DNA of 55,258 nucleotides from the NCBI RefSeq assembly GCF_900099925.1, contig NZ_FNDE01000021.1:1-55258 (forward strand), written 5' to 3'. The DNA comes from Aneurinibacillus thermoaerophilus (GTDB taxonomy: Bacteria; Bacillota; Bacilli; Aneurinibacillales; Aneurinibacillaceae). The notes below the pieces were generated by a model. The model was not told the DNA's origin. It did not search any database and saw only the letters and a list, made by a program, of their open reading frames with translations. Numbering within the stretch: position 1 is the stretch's first letter; every line of letters starts with the position of its first letter. Position numbers and translations under genes: made by a program. Shown here in pieces: positions 26,719 through 34,422 of this stretch.

Positions 26719-26901
26719 TTAGCAATGAATTTTACTGCGCGCAGACATTCTTTGCTTCATTACAACATTAATCAGACGGTCTACCTCTTTGCTTGCTGCC
26801 AGCACCTTTTCATCCCGCAAATTCTTATTCGCTTGAATGTAAAGAGAGTGCATCGAGCGCCGCTTTTCCATAATGAGATGAATTAATCTCTTTTCTTCCA
26901 T
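26719..26901 (-). CDS. Spo0E-family aspartyl-phosphate phosphatase
   Basis: These small proteins dephosphorylate Spo0A~P and so delay sporulation. The 60-residue sequence has the family layout: a first helix (LIHLIMEKRRSMHSLY), a short link with LRDEKVLAASKEVDRLIN (the SxExDxLI core), and a basic tail. Minus-strand ATG 26901 follows an AAGGAGGCG ribosome site about 9-11 nt upstream. It is transcribed opposite to its neighbours and ends toward two hairpins. Confidence 0.82.
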   Translation of the reverse strand: MEEKRLIHLIMEKRRSMHSLYIQANKNLRDEKVLAASKEVDRLINVVMKQRMSARSKIHC

Positions 26902-27156
26902 CTATAACCACGCCTCCTTGATAAGTCGCATGATTTGATATCTTTATCCAGTCACATGTCTCATTGTATTACTTCGTCCGGTGCCAGAAAAGCCCTAATC
27001 AATCGACAAATTATAACAGAATATTTTTCTAGCATTTTTTTTTCGACGCCTCATATGCATGTAGAAATGGACATGTTATGACGTTGTAAAACGTTATCGT
27101 GGCGCTTGGCAGCACCTGAAGCGACCTGAAACAAAGCGAATAAACGGAGGGATAAG
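26902..27156. other. Intergenic stretch between divergent genes
   Basis: This 255-nt region should hold the promoters of the minus-strand Spo0E-family gene and of the plus-strand gene at 27157. A TACAAT-like -10 is readable on the minus strand near 26962-26967, but its -35 is poor. An ACGGAGGGAT ribosome site precedes ATG 27157. No further gene is seen. Confidence 0.4.
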
Positions 27157-28164
27157 ATGGAATTTATCGTGCGCGGTGTGACCATTGTAAATCCGGAACG
27201 CTGTTTTACGGCTGATGTCTGGGTGAAAGGAGAAAAAATTTATTATATTCACGAACATATTGCTCCGAAACCGCCGATAAAAGAGATAGATGGAAGTGAA
27301 CAATATATGCTGCCTGGCTTTTTCCATTTCGGTTCTTCGCTCGGCAGCACGCGAACAACCAATGATGAATTTAAGGAAGTACAGAAGTCCTGGTTAAAAA
27401 AGGGGTTTACAATTTATGTTGATGAGCTTACGATAGTTCATGTGCCTGATTGGCGCAAATGGTTAGGATATGAGTTGGCTATGCATCATAACAGCCGCCT
27501 TGCGCATCGCGTCCGGCTTCGTGTGCCGTATCGGCACGTAAGCGAAGCGCTTATCAGAAGCGTATTGGCGCATCGTATTCCTATGCTGGAGATGATGGTG
27601 GCCCCATCCGATGAATTGACAGGGTCATTCTGGTCCATCCTCCTTGCCGGCTTTGCAAAATACCGCCTTAGCGTAAAGATTTCGTTTACCGGGGAATGGT
27701 CTCTGCGTGAGAAAAAGCGCTGGTTATGCGATAAGCTTTCTCTCCTTGTTTCCATGCTGGAAGGGCGGGGGATTCCGCTTGTGCTGGACGAAGACGAAGG
27801 GATCATTCGCTTCCTTTCCTCTGTAAAATATTTGCCCTGGGGATATGTCGCCTGGGAAATGAACAATCGTTCGTCCCTTTCGTTTCGCTGGAAACAGTTT
27901 GGCCAGGTTTCGCTGGCTTATGCCTATACGGAACAGGAGGAGAAGCGTGAACACAGGCTGCGCCGCTTGGTGGAAGCTGGAGCCCGGCTTCCCGCCAAGC
28001 TGTTTTCTGCTTATCCGGACAAAGGAGCGATCGTACCTGGCACAGAAGCTGACTTTTTTTTGCTTCCAAAAAAAAATTTGGCGAATGATGCAACATTTTG
28101 GAGCCCTACTTTCGTCTATACGAAAGGAAGAAGAAGCAAACAATTATTTTTTGCAACGGTATAG
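27157..28164 (+). CDS. Amidohydrolase-like protein lacking the metal-binding motif
   Basis: The 335-residue protein begins like a cyclic amidohydrolase: a beta-sandwich start (VRGVTIVNPERCFTADVWVKG), then MLPGFFHFGS (51-60) where an active enzyme has a PGxxDxHxH metal motif. Only one His is left. The C-terminus again looks like the family, with KGAIVPGTEADFFLLP, the end of the small sandwich domain. The middle is full of Arg, Trp and Lys and shows no clear metal His or Lys. It is probably a non-catalytic homologue, with a binding or structural role; the function is unknown. Confidence 0.62.
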   Translation: MEFIVRGVTIVNPERCFTADVWVKGEKIYYIHEHIAPKPPIKEIDGSEQYMLPGFFHFGSSLGSTRTTNDEFKEVQKSWLKKGFTIYVDELTIVHVPDWRKWLGYELAMHHNSRLAHRVRLRVPYRHVSEALIRSVLAHRIPMLEMMVAPSDELTGSFWSILLAGFAKYRLSVKISFTGEWSLREKKRWLCDKLSLLVSMLEGRGIPLVLDEDEGIIRFLSSVKYLPWGYVAWEMNNRSSLSFRWKQFGQVSLAYAYTEQEEKREHRLRRLVEAGARLPAKLFSAYPDKGAIVPGTEADFFLLPKKNLANDATFWSPTFVYTKGRRSKQLFFATV

Positions 28165-28271
28165 CAAACTTCAACTTTTTATCTTTAGATGTTTTTAGAT
28201 AATGGAGATATCGTTTTTTACAGAGCGTAATAGTAGGGAAGCAAAGAGAAAAGAACAGATATGTAGATATG

Positions 28272-28321
28272 CTCCCCGGAGCTGCCGAATTTTCATGGGG
28301 TATATGGGTGGCGCCGGGGAG
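28272..28321 (+). promoter_or_regulatory. Leader hairpin before the sigma-factor gene
   Basis: CTCCCCGG (28272-28279) and CCGGGGAG (28314-28321) are a perfect 8-bp inverted repeat with a 34-nt loop, ending about 15 nt before the sigma factor's ribosome site. No T run follows. It may influence translation or be a protein-binding palindrome. Confidence 0.4.
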
Positions 28322-28352
28322 GATTGGGAGTCAATGAAGGGGGGAACCGATC

Positions 28353-28964
28353 TTGGCTAGTATTGATTCTCAGTTAACTGACTCTCAGTTGATCCGTGAG
28401 ATTAAAGACGGTCGGGTAGACTATTATGCTGAACTTATCAACCGTTATGAGCGCAGAATTCTCGCTTTTATTCTTCATATGTTAAAAAGTTATAATATGG
28501 AAAATTTGGCGGAAGATTTGACGCAGGAGACATTTTATAAGGCGTTTCGCAGCCTGCAAACGTTCAGGGATGTAGAAGCATCGTTTTCCACTTGGCTGTA
28601 TACGATTGCCCGTAATACCGTATTAAGCGAATTACGAAAGAGTCGGAATTCCGAGGTATATCTCGAAGATAGCAAGCAACAGCCTGCGCGTATCGCGCTC
28701 GATAAGTTGCCGGAACAGGAACTGCTTCGCACGGAACGTGTGCATCTCGTGCGCCAGGCGATTAACCGATTGCCTGAAAAACAGCGCACAGCCCTTATTC
28801 TTCGGGAATACGAACAATTGGATTATAAAGAAATCGCTATGATTCTAAATTCCACCGTAAGTTCTGTTAAGTCTCTTTTGTTTCGCGCCCGTCATAGTAT
28901 TAAGCAACAGTTAGAACCATACATATTGGACACAGCGCTCGATGAAGCGGAAGGAATGAGATAG
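28353..28964 (+). CDS. ECF-type sigma-70 family RNA polymerase sigma factor
   Basis: The 203-residue protein has region 2 with LTQETFYKAF and the FSTWLYTIARN segment (core binding and -10 recognition), and region 4 with LPEKQRTALILREYEQ and an HTH (DYKEIAMILNSTVSSVKSLLFRAR). There is no region 1 or 3, so it is group IV. The start is TTG 28353, after the ribosome site AAGGGGGGA; no ATG is suitable. The next gene, 2 nt on, is its likely anti-sigma factor. The inducing signal is not evident. Confidence 0.93.
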   Translation: MASIDSQLTDSQLIREIKDGRVDYYAELINRYERRILAFILHMLKSYNMENLAEDLTQETFYKAFRSLQTFRDVEASFSTWLYTIARNTVLSELRKSRNSEVYLEDSKQQPARIALDKLPEQELLRTERVHLVRQAINRLPEKQRTALILREYEQLDYKEIAMILNSTVSSVKSLLFRARHSIKQQLEPYILDTALDEAEGMR

Positions 28965-28966
28965 GC

Positions 28967-29599
28967 ATGAATTGTAAAACCTTTCGACGACTGCTGCCGG
29001 ACTATATGGAAGGCAAGTTATCTTCCTCGCTTGAAGAAGAAGTGGAGGAGCACCTCGAACAGTGCCCGGCTTGTCAGGAAGAGCACGCTGTTTACATAGA
29101 TTCGAATCAGACGTTCCTTCATTCCCCTGTTTTGCCTGCCGCATATGAACATGTTACAGTTTCTGATAAAGTGATGGAGCGAATTCTAAAAGAAAATAAA
29201 TGGGCATCTCCTGCGCCGGAACACGCCAGGCCTATTTCACCTGTGGTGCGTCGGCTGATTACCGGTTTCGCATTTGCTGCGTTGCTTGCCTGTCTGTTAC
29301 CTTTGATTATGCTTGGACAGCAGTTAAATGAGGCCATGCAGGCGATGCCCATAGATACAGCGACGGACACGGTTCTATCGGCAGAGGCGTTGTCGCTTGT
29401 GCCAGATGCGGGTAAAGGAGCTGGAAAAAACGCTCAATACGGTGTGATCGCCAGCCTTGCTGATCCGATTCCATACAGTTTGTCTGCCAAAGAACGTGTG
29501 CCTCGCATTCATTATGGTTTACTTATGGCGTTATTTGGTATACTGGTTACTGTGATCAGCATGAACTGGCTTTCGCGCGTGAAGAAACATACAGGCTGA
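28967..29599 (+). CDS. Membrane zinc-finger anti-sigma factor
   Basis: The 210-residue protein has an N-terminal zinc-finger anti-sigma domain: Cys3 and the His29-x3-Cys33-x2-Cys36 motif in EEHLEQCPAC. One transmembrane helix lies at about 98-117 and a second near 183-201, with a polar extracytoplasmic segment between them. It should hold the sigma factor of the previous gene inactive at the membrane. Two membrane helices are more than the usual single span. A terminator follows directly. Confidence 0.88.
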   Translation: MNCKTFRRLLPDYMEGKLSSSLEEEVEEHLEQCPACQEEHAVYIDSNQTFLHSPVLPAAYEHVTVSDKVMERILKENKWASPAPEHARPISPVVRRLITGFAFAALLACLLPLIMLGQQLNEAMQAMPIDTATDTVLSAEALSLVPDAGKGAGKNAQYGVIASLADPIPYSLSAKERVPRIHYGLLMALFGILVTVISMNWLSRVKKHTG

Positions 29600-29621
29600 C
29601 CGTTCGTTCCGGACGGTTTTT
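29599..29621 (+). terminator. Terminator after the sigma/anti-sigma pair
   Basis: ACCGTTCG (29599-29606) pairs with CGGACGGT (29610-29617), with one G-U pair and a 3-nt loop, followed by T to 29621. The stem begins on the last base of the anti-sigma stop. Confidence 0.83.
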
Positions 29622-29703
29622 CTTTTTGATGAAGTAAGAAAGCATATGTCATCGTGCAGTGAAAAAGTACCTAATTAGCGCAAAAAGAACCGGGAGGTTT
29701 TGC

Positions 29704-30798
29704 ATGGAGCAAAAATGGCAGAAACGGCTGAATCAGGCTCTCGCTTTGCTTGAAGCTGGAGAAATTGCAGGAGGGCTTGAGGGCCTTGAAGAGTTGAAAG
29801 AAGAATATTCTGGAAATACTGAGCTTGAGATGCAGCTTGTTACTATATATCATGAGTTAGGACATCATGAGACGGCGCTTGCGATATTAGATAAGCTGGA
29901 AGCGCAGTGCGGCGGACAGAGCGAAGAGGCGTGGCACGAAATAGCTGTGTATCGGGCATCGCTATATATTGATTTGGACAGGCTGCAGGAAGCAATGGAT
30001 ATATTGCTTGCTATAAAGGAAGGAGGAACGGATGATTACCGTGTATACGCTTTGCTTGGCGAAGTGTTCTTACTTGAAGGTCTTGAAGAAGTAGCGATCC
30101 GGTATTTGGAGCGGGCTGCCGAACTTGCGCCGGACAACGAGGAAGTTCAATATTTATTGGGCAAATTGTACGCCGAGCAGGGAGAAAGTGGACGGGCGAT
30201 GGAGAAGTGGCAGGCGCTTAAAAGATTTGAAGATGATGCGGCCATTTTATTAGAACGAGCCCGCATGGCAGCACGACAGGGGGAGTTCGAGACAGCGCTT
30301 GCGTTATACGAAAAAGCAGCGGAAAGCGAAGAAGTGCCAGAAGCATTGTACGGAGCGGGGATGATCGCATATCAAACGGGAAACTGGCAGCGGGCAGTAC
30401 GAAGTCTTGCGCGTCTGATTGAAGTCGATCCTGATTATGTGGTCGCTTACCCGTTGCTCGCGGAAGCACTATGGAAGTTAAACATGCGTGAACAGGCGCT
30501 GGTAATTTATGAACGGGCGCTTGCGCTCCATGTTGAAGAAGAAGAGTTGTTATGCGGATATTTGCGTCTCGTTGTTACGATGGAAGAATGGGCCAGGGCC
30601 GAAAATGCGCTTTCGCGCCTGTATAAATTGGATGAAGAGGCTGCGGCATATTGGTACTGGCGGGGACGTGTGGCAGAAGCAAAAGGAGATAAGGAAGAGG
30701 CGCTGCTGTCTTATGAGCGGGTACTATCGACCGAAGATGAGTTTTGGGATACGCGGCAAAGGTATGAGGATTTGCGTCAGCAGATAAACGGACAGTAA
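29704..30798 (+). CDS. ypiA: TPR-repeat protein (YpiA-like)
   Basis: The 364-residue protein is a chain of about nine tetratricopeptide repeats; clear units are AVYPLLAEALWKLNMREQA-like segments and YRVYALLGEVFLLEGLEE. TPR proteins serve as protein-binding scaffolds; the partner is unknown. In B. subtilis a TPR protein, YpiA, follows aroE (here aroA) and precedes ypiB, ypiF and qcrA, the same neighbourhood as here. ATG 29704 follows CGGGAGGT; the GTG at 29659 is not preceded by a ribosome site. Confidence 0.82.
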   Translation: MEQKWQKRLNQALALLEAGEIAGGLEGLEELKEEYSGNTELEMQLVTIYHELGHHETALAILDKLEAQCGGQSEEAWHEIAVYRASLYIDLDRLQEAMDILLAIKEGGTDDYRVYALLGEVFLLEGLEEVAIRYLERAAELAPDNEEVQYLLGKLYAEQGESGRAMEKWQALKRFEDDAAILLERARMAARQGEFETALALYEKAAESEEVPEALYGAGMIAYQTGNWQRAVRSLARLIEVDPDYVVAYPLLAEALWKLNMREQALVIYERALALHVEEEELLCGYLRLVVTMEEWARAENALSRLYKLDEEAAAYWYWRGRVAEAKGDKEEALLSYERVLSTEDEFWDTRQRYEDLRQQINGQ

Positions 30799-30898
30799 AA
30801 ATGAGCGCGGTTGTCCGATGGGACACGAGGTATAGTCTGCTTTTCTTTCTGTCAATAATGACAGGTAACAGAGGATAATCGCGAAAGGTGAGATGAGG

Positions 30899-31984
30899 GT
30901 GAATCTGGCTGACACGCTTGTATATGCCGATATCCGGCAGCTTCATCAACTTGCTTCTATTTATAACTTGGAATGCAATCGTAATTCGAAACATGAGCTT
31001 ATTCAAAGTCTCCATAACCGTTTGACTTCTGCTGCTTTTTTTCAAGATTTGCATAAAGGGCTAAACTGGGAGGAGAAGCGTTTTTTGCTCCCGATTATTT
31101 ATGAGCGGAAAAAGGAATATACGCGTGAAGCGCTGCTGAGCCGGGCACGGAAAGCATATTGTGAGAAGATCGAACACAATGAACACGAGGAGCTGCTTCA
31201 TAAAGCGCTGGAGCGCGGGTGGTTATTCCGCATGCAAAAGCAATTTGCCCCAACATTTACAATGCCTGAGGATTTGCGACATCGTTTTCGGGAAATTTTT
31301 GTTAAAGAAGTGCGTGCACTTGCATATGGTAATTATACGAAGCCAGATTTATACCGCGAAGACACGTATGTAATGGCTCATGATTTGCAAAAGTTTTTGC
31401 TATATGTACAAACACATCGTGTACCGCTGTCCAAGGAAGGGGTAATGTATCGTAAGCAGCAACAAAAAATGATGGAACTGATGTCTGTACGCGAAAATTT
31501 GACTGATGGAAAGGAATGGCGTTTCGGATACGGAAGGAGATTCCGGGATTATCCCGACCGCCTGGCTCTGTTGTATGATTTTGCACACTATAGGCAATGG
31601 TTAAGCGAGCGGGAAGAAGAATTGGTGTTAACTGATGAAGGCATGCGGCAGGTGGCTTGTCAGGAGCAGGGAAGAGAAGAAAGAGCGGAGCGCCTTGTCG
31701 AGTTTTGGTTGTTATCTTACAAAAAAGCAATTCCTTCGATTGAAAGTTTGTGGAAGTTAGTAGCTTGCGTTTGCGAGGCGGAATGGTTGGAAGAAGAGAG
31801 CCTTATTTGTGCGTTGCGGAACTGGGTTCTTCCCTTTTATTACGATTCACAAGAAGCTGTGATCCGTCGCCGCTTGCTAGCCATGATGGTTCATCTTGGA
31901 CTTTTGCGCCGGGGCATGTTTCCTGAAGGAAAGGTTGTTTATAGTCTAACAAGTTGGGGTAAATCTTTATTAGATACTAGATAA
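30899..31984 (+). CDS. Hypothetical protein with a SAP-like N-terminal motif
   Basis: The 361-residue protein is not assigned to a family. Residues about 10-45 (DIRQLHQLASIYNLECN, then KHELIQSLHNRL) look like a SAP/Rho-N helix-extended-helix nucleic-acid-binding motif. The rest is helical and charged, with possible winged-helix-like segments near the C-terminus. The frame begins with ATG 30893, but the ribosome site AAAGGTGA (30884-30891) touches it, while GTG 30899 is 7 nt away and was chosen. It has no counterpart in the B. subtilis ypiA-ypiB interval. Confidence 0.68.
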   Translation: MNLADTLVYADIRQLHQLASIYNLECNRNSKHELIQSLHNRLTSAAFFQDLHKGLNWEEKRFLLPIIYERKKEYTREALLSRARKAYCEKIEHNEHEELLHKALERGWLFRMQKQFAPTFTMPEDLRHRFREIFVKEVRALAYGNYTKPDLYREDTYVMAHDLQKFLLYVQTHRVPLSKEGVMYRKQQQKMMELMSVRENLTDGKEWRFGYGRRFRDYPDRLALLYDFAHYRQWLSEREEELVLTDEGMRQVACQEQGREERAERLVEFWLLSYKKAIPSIESLWKLVACVCEAEWLEEESLICALRNWVLPFYYDSQEAVIRRRLLAMMVHLGLLRRGMFPEGKVVYSLTSWGKSLLDTR

Positions 31985-32210
31985 GTTATAAAATTGTAAC
32001 TAATACAAGGACACATTACGCAGGTGGGAATATGATAAAGTAGGAAGGTCGTCATTCTTCTTTGTGGAACAGAGCATAGGTGACGCAAAGTTGTTTAATT
32101 CTGAATATTGTGGTTATTTTAGGCGCAAGGAGTAAGAAGGCGTTCGACACAGTGAGTAAACATCTATACATTCGGCTACACGGTGCAACATTGATTTGGA
32201 GGGAAAACCA
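31985..32210. other. Intergenic region upstream of the IDEAL protein
   Basis: The 226-nt stretch is AT-rich without a good ORF. No strong hairpin-T terminator follows the hypothetical gene and no consensus promoter was found. The ribosome site of the next gene lies at the right end (TGGAGGGA, 32197-32204). Confidence 0.35.
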
Positions 32211-32414
32211 ATGGGAAAGCAAAAGCTAAACCTTGTTCATCCTTCGACGTTCAGTTTGTTGGCAGAAATGATTTTGGATGAAGCGATTCGCAAATACCGA
32301 CTTGATACCTTGTATAAGCATATTGATGAGGCACTGGAAGCAGGAGATGAAGCGAAATTTAAGGAACTTAGCAGCGAGTTGAAAAAAATGTTGGATGAAG
32401 AAGTGAATGAGTAG
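32211..32414 (+). CDS. Small IDEAL-domain protein (YpiB C-terminal part)
   Basis: The 67-residue protein contains the IDEAL motif itself: MILDEAIRKYRLDTLYKHIDEALEAGD with FKELSSELKK. In B. subtilis YpiB carries an N-terminal UPF0302 domain followed by an IDEAL domain. Here, at the same locus, only the IDEAL part exists, behind its own ribosome site and ATG 32211. The TTG at 32196 lies inside the ribosome-site region. The role is unknown; IDEAL segments are thought to mediate protein contacts. Confidence 0.78.
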   Translation: MGKQKLNLVHPSTFSLLAEMILDEAIRKYRLDTLYKHIDEALEAGDEAKFKELSSELKKMLDEEVNE

Positions 32415-32441
32415 CGTTTCTCAGGCAGTTTATGGTAAGCT

Positions 32442-32466
32442 AAACCCGGAATCTCCGGGTTTTTTT
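32442..32466 (+). terminator. Intrinsic terminator after the IDEAL gene
   Basis: AAACCCGGA (32442-32450) pairs with TCCGGGTTT (32454-32462) around a 3-nt loop, and the T run extends to 32466. Confidence 0.9.
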
Positions 32467-32549
32467 AGTAAAGGAAAAAGGCGAGCGACAACGCCCGCGA
32501 GTCTTTTTCATAATTTTGAAAAGAAAACGAAAGGAAAGAAGGGAAAATC

Positions 32550-33005
32550 ATGCGGTGGAAAACGGAAGATATGGAGCAAATGATCGGAATGGAAGAATAT
32601 GTGGACACGCTTGTTTACCCTGTATGCGTCTTGGGTACTTGTTGGGATATCAATTGGGTAAAGCAGCAGCTTTGGTTGGAGAGAGTATGTGGTTATGTAG
32701 AAAGACAGTTGACCGGGCGTCTTTTTTTGTTCCAGCCGTTAAGCGTTATATCTAAAAAAGAAAGTTCCGTGAAGATTGCCTGTGATTTCATCGCACAAAA
32801 TATTTATGGTCTTATCGACAGATTTCCACATTGTTTAGTGGTTACAAATGATAGCGCTATGTCGACAGCATTAATGAAAAAACAGATCAATACCTATATT
32901 GTTTCTGCACCGCCAGAAGAGAAAACGGATTCAAAAACATTTTTGGAAAAAGCGCGGCACGAAAGCGATCGGCTTGTAAAACACTGTATTGCACTGTGGC
33001 TATGA
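32550..33005 (+). CDS. ypiF: DUF2487 family protein (YpiF-like)
   Basis: The 151-residue protein starts MRWKTEDMEQM with EYVDTLVYPVC, typical of the DUF2487/YpiF family that sits just before qcrA in bacilli. Its function is not established. It has no obvious catalytic motif or membrane segment. ATG 32550 follows an A/G-rich AAGGAAAGAAGGG site. It ends about 80 nt before the qcr promoter. Confidence 0.78.
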   Translation: MRWKTEDMEQMIGMEEYVDTLVYPVCVLGTCWDINWVKQQLWLERVCGYVERQLTGRLFLFQPLSVISKKESSVKIACDFIAQNIYGLIDRFPHCLVVTNDSAMSTALMKKQINTYIVSAPPEEKTDSKTFLEKARHESDRLVKHCIALWL

Positions 33006-33086
33006 TGAATAGAAAGCAAATTGTGACAAATTATATAACAAGAAGAAAAGCGCAACAATCTATATTCTTTCCTCGGATGCAAATTC

Positions 33087-33116
33087 TTGACAGTTCATTC
33101 CCCCTTTCAGTATGAT
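33087..33116 (+). promoter_or_regulatory. Sigma-A promoter for qcrABC
   Basis: A perfect TTGACA (33087-33092) and TATGAT (33111-33116) are separated by 18 nt. The expected start is near 33123, about 60 nt before qcrA. Confidence 0.72.
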
Positions 33117-33183
33117 GATTATGTCCTGGTAAAGATGTGTTGTAGCATATGCAGCCATTATCATAAGGATAGGAGGTTAGAGT

Positions 33184-33708
33184 ATGAGTGAACGAGACAA
33201 CAAGGGGGTATCCAGAAGACAATTTCTCAATTATTGTCTCACTGGAGTCGGTGGGTTTTTAGCGTCTGGGATGTTAGCACCGATGATTCGATTCGCGATC
33301 GATCCCGCGCTGCAAAAAGCAGACGCGGCCGGCGGAAAAATTCCTGTAGCGAGCTTAAGCGAAATTACCGAAGAGCCGAAAAGTTTCAATTTCAAGAAGA
33401 AAATTAAAGATGTTTGGACCGGCGAGCATGAGACTCCTCTAACAGCCTGGGTGTACAAACAGGGCGATCAAGTGATTGCGCTTTCACCAATTTGTAAACA
33501 TTTGGGGTGTACAGTAAGCTGGAACACGAGTCCAGAGCATAAAAACCAATTCTTCTGTCCATGTCATTTGGGACGTTATGAGAAGAACGGAAAAAACGTG
33601 CCTGGGACGCCGCCAATGAAACCGCTTGATCAGTATGAGGTCGAAGTGAAAGGCGGCAAAGTACTGCTTGGTGATGTTAAGGCAAACACGATTGCAGAGG
33701 GGGCATAA
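33184..33708 (+). CDS. qcrA: Menaquinol:cytochrome c reductase Rieske iron-sulfur subunit
   Basis: It carries the Rieske 2Fe-2S cluster that takes the first electron from menaquinol. The 174-residue protein has a twin-arginine-type N-terminus (SRRQFL, residues 10-15) with a hydrophobic anchor, and the cluster motifs CKHLGC and CPCHLG with the Cys/His ligands. ATG 33184 follows AGGAGGT. It is the first gene of the qcr operon, as in B. subtilis. Confidence 0.96.
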   Translation: MSERDNKGVSRRQFLNYCLTGVGGFLASGMLAPMIRFAIDPALQKADAAGGKIPVASLSEITEEPKSFNFKKKIKDVWTGEHETPLTAWVYKQGDQVIALSPICKHLGCTVSWNTSPEHKNQFFCPCHLGRYEKNGKNVPGTPPMKPLDQYEVEVKGGKVLLGDVKANTIAEGA

Positions 33709-33714
33709 TGTGAC

Positions 33715-34386
33715 ATGATTCGCAAAGTGTATGATTGGGTTGACGAGCGTCTCAATGTGACCCCGATGTGGCGTGACATTGCAGACCACGAAGTGCCTGA
33801 GCACGTAAACCCGGCCCATCATTTTTCGGCGTTTGTTTATTGTTTCGGTGGACTTACATTTTTTATCGTTGTCATTCAAATTTTGTCCGGTATGTTCCTG
33901 ACCATGTATTATGTGCCCGATATTAAAAACGCATACGAATCCGTTAAGTATTTGCAGAACGAAGTAGCTTTTGGGGTCATTGTTCGCGGTATGCATCACT
34001 GGGGTGCAAGTCTTGTCATTGTTATGATGTTTCTACATACGCTGCGCGTATTTTTTCAAGGAGCATATAAACGTCCGCGTGAATTGAACTGGGTTGTAGG
34101 GATGTTAATTTTCTTCGTTATGCTGGGATTGGGTTTTACAGGGTACTTGCTTCCTTGGGATGATAAGGCGTTTTTTGCGACGAAGGTAGGTATCCAGATT
34201 GCCGAACAAGTGCCGTTAATTGGCGGATTTATCAAAATATTGCTACAAGGTGGTCCGATTGTCGGTGCCGGAACGCTCGCGCGTTTCTTTGCGATCCATG
34301 TGTTCTTCCTGCCCGGCGCTTTGCTTGCTCTTCTGGGCGCACACTTTATTATGATTCGGAGACAGGGAATTTCTGGACCGCTATAA
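33715..34386 (+). CDS. qcrB: Cytochrome b6 subunit of menaquinol:cytochrome c reductase
   Basis: The 223-residue b6-type cytochrome has four membrane helices. Haem ligands are the His residues in MHHWGASLVIVMMFLHTLR and in the later AIHVFFLPGALLALLGAHF. It forms the quinone-binding membrane core with QcrC. ATG 33715 begins 6 nt after the qcrA stop. The ribosome site is the AGAGGGGG run in the end of qcrA. Confidence 0.96.
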   Translation: MIRKVYDWVDERLNVTPMWRDIADHEVPEHVNPAHHFSAFVYCFGGLTFFIVVIQILSGMFLTMYYVPDIKNAYESVKYLQNEVAFGVIVRGMHHWGASLVIVMMFLHTLRVFFQGAYKRPRELNWVVGMLIFFVMLGLGFTGYLLPWDDKAFFATKVGIQIAEQVPLIGGFIKILLQGGPIVGAGTLARFFAIHVFFLPGALLALLGAHFIMIRRQGISGPL

Positions 34387-34422
34387 GATGGGGTTCGATC
34401 TAAGGATAAGGGGGGTAAAAGA

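Noticed and set aside
33020-33050. Possible Rex site (TTGTGA half) before qcrA
   Set aside because: Only one half-site is present; the second half does not match the expected inverted repeat.
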